The notes under the pieces were generated by a model. It worked only from the letters and a program-made list of their open reading frames with translations. It was not told the origin of the DNA and searched no databases. A DNA stretch of 64,000 nt from Gemmatimonas sp. (lineage in GTDB: Bacteria; Gemmatimonadota; Gemmatimonadetes; Gemmatimonadales; Gemmatimonadaceae): the NCBI RefSeq assembly GCF_031426495.1, contig NZ_JANPLK010000084.1:1-64000 (forward strand). Direction: 5' to 3'. Shown piece after piece: positions 15,258-22,406 of the stretch. The number at the start of each line of letters is the position of its first letter. The first letter of the stretch is position 1. A program made the position numbers and the translations under genes.

Positions 15258-17065
15258 TGGCCGAGCAGCCGAATAACGAACGCCCGCGTCTTAGTTCCTG
15301 GCTCGACTCGCGCACCGGTTACAAGGGGTTGTTGCACGAAGCGCTCTTCGAGAACGTCCCTGGCGGTGCGCGCTGGCGCTACGTGTGGGGCAGCACGCTG
15401 TCGTTTTTCTTCGTGGTGCAGGTCATCACGGGCGTGTTCCTGTGGATGTCCTATAGTCCGAGTTCGCAGACGGCGTGGGAGAGCGTGTACTACATCCAGC
15501 ACCAGATGCTGGGCGGCTGGTTCCTGCGTGGCTTGCACCACTTTGTTGCGCAGGCGATGACGGTGTTGCTGGTGCTGCACCTCATGCAGGTCATCATCGA
15601 TGGCGCGTACAAGGCGCCGCGCGAGATGAACTACTGGTTCGGTGTGGTGCTGCTGATTCTGGTGCTGGCGCTGTCGCTCACGGGATACCTGTTGCCGTGG
15701 GATCAGAACGGCTACTGGTCGACGGCGGTGTCCACCAACATCGTGGGCATGAGTCCGGGCATCGGCCAGTCGCTGCAAACAGTGGTGGTAGGCGGCGTAA
15801 CCTACGGACACCTCACGCTCACGCGCTTCTTCGCGCTGCACGCCGGCGTGATCCCGGGGCTCATCATCGTGCTGATCGTGGGGCACGTGTATCTGTTCCG
15901 GAAACACGGGCTCACGCCCAAGCAGCCGCTCAAGGGTCCCGATCAGGGCTTCTGGCCCGAGCAGGTGCTGCGTGACGCGGTGGCCTGCCTCGCTGTCCTC
16001 GTCGTCGTGCTCTTCTTCGTGGTGCGCGAGCAGGGTGCCCCGCTCGGTGCACCGGCCGATCCGGCCGAGCAATTTTCGGCGGCGCGCCCCGAATGGTACT
16101 TCCTGTTCCTGTACCAGTTTCTCAAGTACTTCCCAGGCAACACGGAAATCATCGGCGCCATTGTGCTGCCCACGCTGGCGCTCGTGGTGCTCATGGCGAT
16201 GCCCTTGCTCGGACGCTGGAAGCTCGGCCACCGCTTCAACGTCGGGTTGATGTTCGCGATGTTGGCCGGTGCGGCGTTGCTCACCTGGCAGTCGATGGCG
16301 GCCGATGGGAAGGACGCCGAGTATCAGGTGGCGCAGTCCGTCTCCAAGCGGGATGCCGCACGCGCGGTGGAGTTGGCGAACGCCGGCGTGCCGATCACGG
16401 GTGCGCTCACGCTGATGCGCAATGACCCGTACACGCAGGGACCACGCATCTTCTCGCGCAACTGCGCGTCGTGTCATCGCTACGACGGGCACGATGGCAT
16501 GGGGAACGCGCTGCCGAAGGATTCGATTTCGGCCTCCGACCTGAAGGGGTACGGCTCCCGCGCGTGGGCGCAGGGGTTCCTCAACGCGGACACGATTCTC
16601 ACGATGCGCTACTGGGGCGGCACGATCCACACCGAAGGCGACATGTCGGGGTGGCTGTCGGATCACATCCCGGAAACGGACGAGGAGATCGCGATGCGCC
16701 GCAACGTGGTGCTGGCCCTCTCCGCGCAAGCAGCGCTGCCGTCGCAGGCGGTTCTAGACCGGAAGGACAGCGCACAGATTGCCATCGGTACGGCGTTCAT
16801 GCGGAACACCAAGAATGGGTGCGCCGAGTGTCACAAGTTTCAGGGTGTCGGCACGGACAGTCCGGAGCTCGATGGATGGGGTTCACGCGAGTGGATGGTC
16901 GCGTTCGTGAACGACCCGACGCATCCGCGCTTCTTCGGCCGCGACAACGATCGTATGCCGTCCTACGGCACCGAGAAGAGCCTCAGTCAGCGTGAGATCG
17001 AGATGGTGGTGGACTGGATCAGGCGGGAGTGGTACACGCCGAAGACGGCGGTGGCGCGGCGGTAG
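15257..17065 (+). CDS. Cytochrome b fused to a C-terminal diheme cytochrome c
   Basis: A 602-residue fusion forming most of a cytochrome bc-type quinol oxidoreductase. Residues ~40-345 are cytochrome b: candidate heme ligands His94 or His95, His108, His195 and His210; the Qo-site PEWY at 278-281; and extra helices at ~240-260, 296-318 and 328-345. Residues ~360-602 form a cytochrome c part with two heme sites, CASCH (403-407) and CAECH (522-526). No separate cytochrome c1 gene follows, so the fused domain probably replaces c1. It is coupled to the Rieske gene by a one-base overlap. Full-length b plus two c hemes in one chain differs from the usual separate b and c1 subunits. Confidence 0.92.
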   Translation: MAEQPNNERPRLSSWLDSRTGYKGLLHEALFENVPGGARWRYVWGSTLSFFFVVQVITGVFLWMSYSPSSQTAWESVYYIQHQMLGGWFLRGLHHFVAQAMTVLLVLHLMQVIIDGAYKAPREMNYWFGVVLLILVLALSLTGYLLPWDQNGYWSTAVSTNIVGMSPGIGQSLQTVVVGGVTYGHLTLTRFFALHAGVIPGLIIVLIVGHVYLFRKHGLTPKQPLKGPDQGFWPEQVLRDAVACLAVLVVVLFFVVREQGAPLGAPADPAEQFSAARPEWYFLFLYQFLKYFPGNTEIIGAIVLPTLALVVLMAMPLLGRWKLGHRFNVGLMFAMLAGAALLTWQSMAADGKDAEYQVAQSVSKRDAARAVELANAGVPITGALTLMRNDPYTQGPRIFSRNCASCHRYDGHDGMGNALPKDSISASDLKGYGSRAWAQGFLNADTILTMRYWGGTIHTEGDMSGWLSDHIPETDEEIAMRRNVVLALSAQAALPSQAVLDRKDSAQIAIGTAFMRNTKNGCAECHKFQGVGTDSPELDGWGSREWMVAFVNDPTHPRFFGRDNDRMPSYGTEKSLSQREIEMVVDWIRREWYTPKTAVARR

Positions 17066-17586
17066 CGGGCGCGCGTGGTACGCATTCGTTGCTTGGCGCA
17101 CCGCCGCTGTCCACCCAATCGGCGGTAGGACCACAGGCGACAGCGCACCACCGGCCGAGGCCACGCCGACGGTCGAGGTGGTGCAGCGCGGTCTCGATTC
17201 AACACTCGCCGCCGGTCGAACGGCGACGAGGGCCGCTACGAGCTCGGCACTTGCTGCGGCGTACGCGCGCATAGGCGGCGCGTTGGAGATGATCTGACGC
17301 ACACCGGAGGCGCTGCCGCTGCTGGAAGCGGTACTGGCTGCCGGCGAGAAGCAAGGCAGATTGCGCGGACTGCCCAGTCCGCAACTGTACCTCGGCGAGG
17401 CCTACGCGGCTCACGGCGATGCTGCGGGAACTATTCGTACACTTCAATGGGAAGGGACACGCGCGCGAGGCCGCACTGACCAAGGCCAACCAGAACCTCT
17501 CCGCAGTAAACGAAGCGCTGCGCACTGCGAGCTGTGGCAGGCGGAGTGGGACGAGTCACACTGATTTGCGGCGTCGTGCCGTACGT
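17066..17586. pseudogene. Decayed TPR-like gene (plus strand)
   Basis: The gap holds no intact gene. One plus-strand frame reads SSALAAAYARIGGALEMI, a stop at 17295, then PEALPLLEAVLAAGEKQG and LPSPQLYLGEAYAAHGDAAG. This is a tetratricopeptide-like pattern as in TPR tails of Gemmatimonadota kinases. From ~17420 a different frame continues (ELFVHFNGKGHAREAALTKA). An in-frame stop plus a frameshift suggests a degraded gene whose front part is missing. Homology is judged by pattern only and is weak. Confidence 0.35.
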
Positions 17587-18198
17587 CTACGGACCACGTG
17601 GGATCTCCATGCGCCGTTGCTTCGCCGTCTGTCCGTTGTCGGTGAGCTTCTTGCCTCCCACCTCTTCGTGAAAGGGCTGCAGTGCGCCTCGGTAGCCAAA
17701 CACGGCGCATTGCCTGTAGTCCTTGGCCCAAAGGTGCCGGGAAACTTCCGTGGCGAAATTCGGATCGCCCTCGCCGCTATGGCAATTGTAGCACTTGATC
17801 TTTCCGCTAAAGGTCGGTCGCAGGCCCGATTCGATCAGTCGATTCACGACCTCCTTGGCCTTCAGCGAGAACTTGACGTCAGGGACGCCAATCAACGCCT
17901 TGAGCTTCTTGTTCATTTTCGCAGGATGTAGTGGCTCTCCCGATTCATCGAGGTTGGCGTGATCGAACACCCCCGCGAATCCGGTCAAGCTGTGGCCCCG
18001 GATGTACACTTGGCCCGCATCGTTCAGGCCGGCGAGCACAGGGCTGATGAACCCCGGCTTGTAAAAGAGTGAGTGCACTGAGTGCGGTCCCACGTAGCGT
18101 TCCTTCCACGCGCGATTCTTGTCGGCGTAGTCGTGCCCGGGCGCATTCGACGACTCGCTTTGCAGGTTGAACGGCACGAACAAGACGCGGATGGACAT
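17587..18198 (-). CDS. Hypothetical protein with a possible caspase-like (clan CD) His/Cys signature
   Basis: A 203-residue protein with no signal peptide or membrane segment, not assigned to a known family. Two motifs stand out: QVYIRGHSLTG, where a beta-strand ends in Gly-His, and IKCYNCHSGEGDP, where a beta-strand ends in Cys followed by His-Ser-Gly. A strand-Gly-His and a later strand-Cys are the layout of the catalytic dyad in clan CD proteases (caspases, CHAT). The middle has a helix with NRLIESGL, and the end is polar (GGKKLTDNGQTAKQRR). Its neighbours are a decayed gene and, divergently, a metallophosphoesterase. The protease idea is inference only. Confidence 0.6.
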   Translation of the reverse strand: MSIRVLFVPFNLQSESSNAPGHDYADKNRAWKERYVGPHSVHSLFYKPGFISPVLAGLNDAGQVYIRGHSLTGFAGVFDHANLDESGEPLHPAKMNKKLKALIGVPDVKFSLKAKEVVNRLIESGLRPTFSGKIKCYNCHSGEGDPNFATEVSRHLWAKDYRQCAVFGYRGALQPFHEEVGGKKLTDNGQTAKQRRMEIPRGP

Positions 18199-18377
18199 GG
18201 ACGCTTTTGCTGTATGGTGAGTGTCGCGGCTGGATAAGTCTGCAGCTGCTGTGGGTTCCGCGCGAGGGGCTGCAGAATGGGCTCAGCTCAGGTGCAAACG
18301 ACGGGATGCCACCCGTCGCGTTCCGCGGGCGTTCTCCCGGCGATAGGTTCTACCATTCCCCTTTCTGGAGCTGCCAC

Positions 18378-19562
18378 ATGTGCCGTTCGCTTTGCCGCGC
18401 CGTTGGTCGCTATTCGACGGCCATCGTCGTCGCGATGGTCTCCGCCGCGACCGCATCGCCCGGGCAATCGACTTCAGCGGCGGGCGCTTCGGACACGGTG
18501 CTCTCCATCGAAAAGCCGCGCAATCCTTTGCCGGCCGAAGCCGCCAGTGCGAAGGTGTCGCGCTTCTCGTTCATCGCCTATGGCGATACGCGTGGTCGGC
18601 GCGACGGCGTGAATGAGCAGTACGAACATGGGCTGGTCGTCGAGTCGATGCTGCGAACCATCAAGAGCATGGAGTCCGGTCCCGAACCGGTTCGCTTCGT
18701 CTTGCAGAGCGGTGACGCGGTCGTGAACGGTCGCGATCCGAAGCAATGGAACGTCAGCTTCATCGGTCTGATCAATCGACTTACCACCACCGGCGGCGTG
18801 CCCTACTACCTGGCGCCTGGAAATCACGACGTGACATCGGCGGCCGAGCTGAGCGCGCCGGGGCGGCTGGTGGGGCTGCAGAACTATCTGCGGGCCATGG
18901 GTCAGCTCATCCCTGCCGACGGTGCGACACGACGCCTCACCGGGTATCCGACCTACGCCTTCGGCTACGGCAATACGTTCGTGATCGCCTTCGACTCCAA
19001 CATTGCCGAGGATTCGACACAGCTGGCGTGGGTGCGCGCTCAGCTCGAAGGACTTGATCGCAAGCGCTATACGCACGTCGTCGCGTTCTTTCACCACCCT
19101 GCGTACTCATCCGGTCCGCATGGTGGGTCGACGATCGAGCGTCCAACGATGGCGGTCCGTGCGCACTACATGCCGCTGTTTCGCAAGCACCATGTGCAAT
19201 TGTTGTTCACCGGACACGAGCACTTCTTCGAGCATTTCGTCGAGCGGTATCGCGACGTCGCGGGAGTGCCGCGTCGCATCGATCACATCGTGAGCGGCGG
19301 TGGTGGCGCCCCGTTGTACACGTATCAGGGTGAACCAGACCTCGGCGCGTATATGCGATCATCCGGTGTGGATTCCGCGCGCGTGACGCACCTGGTGCGG
19401 CCGGGTAGCAAGGCGGGGGACAATCCCTATCACTTCACCGTCGTGCACGTGGACGGTGAGCGCGTGTGGTTGGAGGTTGTCGGCGTGGACTGGGGGGCCG
19501 GGTACGCGCCGTATCAAGGCAACCGGAGCATCCTGGGGGATACCCTGGGGCGGCGGGACTGA
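18378..19562 (+). CDS. Exported calcineurin-like metallophosphoesterase
   Basis: A 394-residue binuclear-metal phosphoesterase. ATG at 18378 is chosen because TCTGGAG precedes it and it opens a signal peptide (~1-28). The five metallophosphoesterase blocks are present: YGDTRG, QSGDAV, PGNHD, FFHHPAY and FTGHEHFFE. Together with the leader this suggests a periplasmic or secreted enzyme, related to purple-acid-phosphatase-like proteins. The substrate cannot be told. It is followed by a REP-like palindrome and then the kinase operon. Confidence 0.9.
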   Translation: MCRSLCRAVGRYSTAIVVAMVSAATASPGQSTSAAGASDTVLSIEKPRNPLPAEAASAKVSRFSFIAYGDTRGRRDGVNEQYEHGLVVESMLRTIKSMESGPEPVRFVLQSGDAVVNGRDPKQWNVSFIGLINRLTTTGGVPYYLAPGNHDVTSAAELSAPGRLVGLQNYLRAMGQLIPADGATRRLTGYPTYAFGYGNTFVIAFDSNIAEDSTQLAWVRAQLEGLDRKRYTHVVAFFHHPAYSSGPHGGSTIERPTMAVRAHYMPLFRKHHVQLLFTGHEHFFEHFVERYRDVAGVPRRIDHIVSGGGGAPLYTYQGEPDLGAYMRSSGVDSARVTHLVRPGSKAGDNPYHFTVVHVDGERVWLEVVGVDWGAGYAPYQGNRSILGDTLGRRD

Positions 19563-19593
19563 GAAAGGGTCCGAGAAAGAAGGAGGCAGGGGT

Positions 19594-19668
19594 CACGTTC
19601 AAGGGGTCCACGTTCAAGGGGTCAGAGTCGTTGAACGCCAGCGTTCAACGACTCTGACCCCTTGAACG
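19594..19668. repeat. REP-like palindrome with perfect 28-bp arms
   Basis: Bases 19611-19638 and 19641-19668 are exact reverse complements separated by only two bases (CA). Just upstream, ACGTTCAAGGGGTC appears as a second, partial copy of the arm beginning. The structure is intergenic, GC-moderate and unlike the flanking DNA. It resembles repetitive extragenic palindromes moved by RAYT transposases; no such transposase is in the window. It could also fold as a very stable hairpin in RNA and end the upstream transcript. Confidence 0.8.
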
Positions 19669-19754
19669 GACCGGCCGACACAGGTCGTGCATGAGTGTGC
19701 CATATTGCCCGTCATGCCTGCCGCCTCAGTCGTCGCGCCCGTGAGTGCCACCCC

Positions 19755-22406
19755 ATGAACGACACGCTCGCGCGCCTCTCGGCGGCGCTCGCCGACCGCT
19801 ACCGCCTCGACCGCGAGCTCGGCGCCGGCGGGATGGCCACCGTGTATCTCGCGCACGACATCAAACACGATCGTGATGTCGCGATCAAAGTGCTGCATCC
19901 CGACTTGGGCGCAGCCCTCGGCGCCGACCGGTTCCTGAGCGAGATCCGTACCACGGCGCGCCTGCAGCATCCGCACATTCTCCCGCTGCTCGATAGCGGT
20001 GAGGCCGACGGGTTGCTGTACTACGTCATGCCGCTCGTGACCGGCGAAACGTTGCGCGCGCGGTTGGAACGCGAGAAGCAACTACCCATCGCCGACGCCG
20101 TGCGCATCGCTCGCGAAGTGGCGAGCGCGCTGGATTACGCGCACCGGCAAAGCGTTATCCATCGTGACATCAAGCCGGAGAACATTCTCCTGCACGATGG
20201 CAGCGCACTCGTGGCGGATTTTGGTATCGCACTCGCTGTGCAGACGGCTGGCGGCCAGCGCATGACGCAGACCGGGCTCTCGCTCGGCACGCCGCACTAC
20301 ATGAGTCCCGAGCAAGCGATGGGCGAACGCGCCATCGATGCGCGCAGCGATGTGTACGCGCTGGGCGCGGTGACGTATGAAATGCTGTCGGGTGAGCCAC
20401 CGTTCACGGGCCCCACCGTCCAAGCCATCGTGGCGAAAGTGATGAGTACGGAGCCGGTGTCCATCGTCTCCCTGCGCAAAGCCGTTCCCGCCCATGTGGC
20501 TGGGGCGGTACACGCGGCATTGGAAAAGTTGCCGGCCGATCGCTGTGAAAGTGCAAAGTCGTTCAGTGACATGCTCGCGGATTCCCGCGGAGCTTTCACG
20601 GGCCCCACCGCCTTCACCGGCGCCGAGCCCATCTCGCCGCCGCGAGCATCCCGCGTGGCGCTCACCGCAGCCGTGATGGTCGCCGTGGCCAGCCTTGGCC
20701 TTGCCGGGTACGCCTGGCAGCGCGCCGGATCGCGGGCCTCTGAGCCCGTGGTACCTCTTTCGCTCGACGTGCCCAATGCGCGGCCCGATCTCGCCCGCTT
20801 CGCTGTCTCCGGCGATGGGACCCGATTCGCATTCAGTACCGACGAAGGCCTCGCCTACCGTGGTCCAGGACAGCGCGAATATCGGGTGCTCATCGGTACC
20901 GATGCGGGCGAGTCGCCGTCCTTTTCGCCCGACGGCGACTGGATCGTCTACAGCGCCAACGGATTGCTGCGCAAAGTCGCGGTTGCTGGCGGGGCACCGG
21001 TGGCGCTGGTCGCCAATGATTCCCTGCGCACCGGTCGCGTGAATTGGGGCGACGATGGCAGCATCGTGTTCGAGACGAACGCGATGCTCGCGGTGCTCCC
21101 AGCGAGTGGCACACTGCGCCTGCTACCCAAGGCGACGGACGCCGAGCAACCGCGGCTCACGCCCGATGGGCAGGGCATTCTCTACGTTGACAATCGGCAG
21201 CGCGCGAAACTGATGTACTATGACCTCGCGATTGATTCAGCCTTTGTCGTCATGGAGGGTGCCGCCGAAGCACAACTGTTGCCAACGGGACACCTGATTT
21301 ACGGCTCGACCGTCAGTGGCCTTTACACGGTGCGATTCAACGCCGCGCGTCATGCGATCGACGGAACACCCTCGCCGGTCGTGCTCGACATGCAGGCCAA
21401 CGGCGGCGTTGCGCCATACGTCGTGACGCGAAGCGGCACGCTGGTCTATCGCGCCGGCGTGGATGCAGAGTCGCGACTGTTGATCCGTCAGCCAACGGGA
21501 AGAACGGACACGCTTCCCCTTGCGCCCAAGGTGCTGAGCTATGCGCGGTTCTCGCCTGATGGACGATCGTTGGCGCTCACCATCGGTGCGGCGCGCGGGA
21601 TAAACCGCCACACGGCGATTTATGACTTCAACGTCGGTACGCTCACCCGTATCACGCAGCAAGGCGGCGCGCACGCACCGATCTGGTCGCCGGACGGCAC
21701 GCGCATTGCGTTCACCGCGGAGAGCCCGATCACCGACGCCGAGGATCTCTTCGTGCAGCCGGTCGACCAGAGTGCACCGCCGGTCGCCGTGGTGCGCCTG
21801 CCGAACGACCAACACGCCAGCGAGTGGCCGGTCGACTCGATGCTTGTCTTCTCGAACAACACCGGTGTGCGAACGCTGGGCGCCGCCCTCAGCGGCGGCA
21901 GTGCGGACATCGTCAATCCCAACCGGAAGTCGGCCGCGAAACCGTTTCTCCGCGCGGCGTGGGGTGAGTACGATGCCGCGATTTCTCCCGACGGCAAGTG
22001 GGCCGCGTTCACCTCGAGCGAGTCGGGGACGCCTGAGATTCACGTGCGCCCGTTTCCCTCGTCATCAGCAGGAGGGAACTGGAAAATATCGTCGGGCGGC
22101 GGACAACGGGCACGATGGTCGGCGGACGGCCGCACGATCTTCTACCAAAGCACCGATGCGACGTCCATCCGCGTCAGCGCCGCCGCGACGTCCATTCGCG
22201 CGACCAGGATCAGCGTCGGTCCGTCGATCAGTGTGGGTACGACCGAGACGGTGATGCAGGGGAGAGCGTTCGGCACCGCATGGGATCTGGACCGCGCCAC
22301 GGGCCGGATCGTCGTCACGGAAACAGTACTCAACGCCGGTGCGCGCATTGTTGTCATGCAGCACTGGCTGGACCAGTTCCGTCGCCAGCAGGCGCGCACG
22401 CCGTGA
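19755..22406 (+). CDS. Receptor-type Ser/Thr protein kinase with C-terminal beta-propeller (copy 1)
   Basis: An 883-residue PknB-like kinase. Residues ~15-280 are the kinase domain with glycine loop GAGGMATVYLA, Lys45 (VAIKVL), catalytic HRD Asp138 (IHRDIKPEN) and DFG Asp155. Thr-rich TQTGLSLGTP is the activation loop. A single membrane segment at ~301-321 is followed by an extracytoplasmic region of WD40/PD40-like repeats (SPDGRSLAL, WSPDGTRIAF, SPDGKWAAF), probably a ligand sensor. ATG at 19755 is used because the paralogue starts at the same point. Its stop overlaps the GTG start of copy 2 (GTGA), so the two are translationally coupled. Confidence 0.93.
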   Translation: MNDTLARLSAALADRYRLDRELGAGGMATVYLAHDIKHDRDVAIKVLHPDLGAALGADRFLSEIRTTARLQHPHILPLLDSGEADGLLYYVMPLVTGETLRARLEREKQLPIADAVRIAREVASALDYAHRQSVIHRDIKPENILLHDGSALVADFGIALAVQTAGGQRMTQTGLSLGTPHYMSPEQAMGERAIDARSDVYALGAVTYEMLSGEPPFTGPTVQAIVAKVMSTEPVSIVSLRKAVPAHVAGAVHAALEKLPADRCESAKSFSDMLADSRGAFTGPTAFTGAEPISPPRASRVALTAAVMVAVASLGLAGYAWQRAGSRASEPVVPLSLDVPNARPDLARFAVSGDGTRFAFSTDEGLAYRGPGQREYRVLIGTDAGESPSFSPDGDWIVYSANGLLRKVAVAGGAPVALVANDSLRTGRVNWGDDGSIVFETNAMLAVLPASGTLRLLPKATDAEQPRLTPDGQGILYVDNRQRAKLMYYDLAIDSAFVVMEGAAEAQLLPTGHLIYGSTVSGLYTVRFNAARHAIDGTPSPVVLDMQANGGVAPYVVTRSGTLVYRAGVDAESRLLIRQPTGRTDTLPLAPKVLSYARFSPDGRSLALTIGAARGINRHTAIYDFNVGTLTRITQQGGAHAPIWSPDGTRIAFTAESPITDAEDLFVQPVDQSAPPVAVVRLPNDQHASEWPVDSMLVFSNNTGVRTLGAALSGGSADIVNPNRKSAAKPFLRAAWGEYDAAISPDGKWAAFTSSESGTPEIHVRPFPSSSAGGNWKISSGGGQRARWSADGRTIFYQSTDATSIRVSAAATSIRATRISVGPSISVGTTETVMQGRAFGTAWDLDRATGRIVVTETVLNAGARIVVMQHWLDQFRRQQARTP

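Noticed and set aside
15215..16729. 504-residue His/Arg-rich minus-strand frame opposite cytochrome b
   Set aside because: Mirror of cytochrome b codons; heme and PEWY motifs establish the plus strand.
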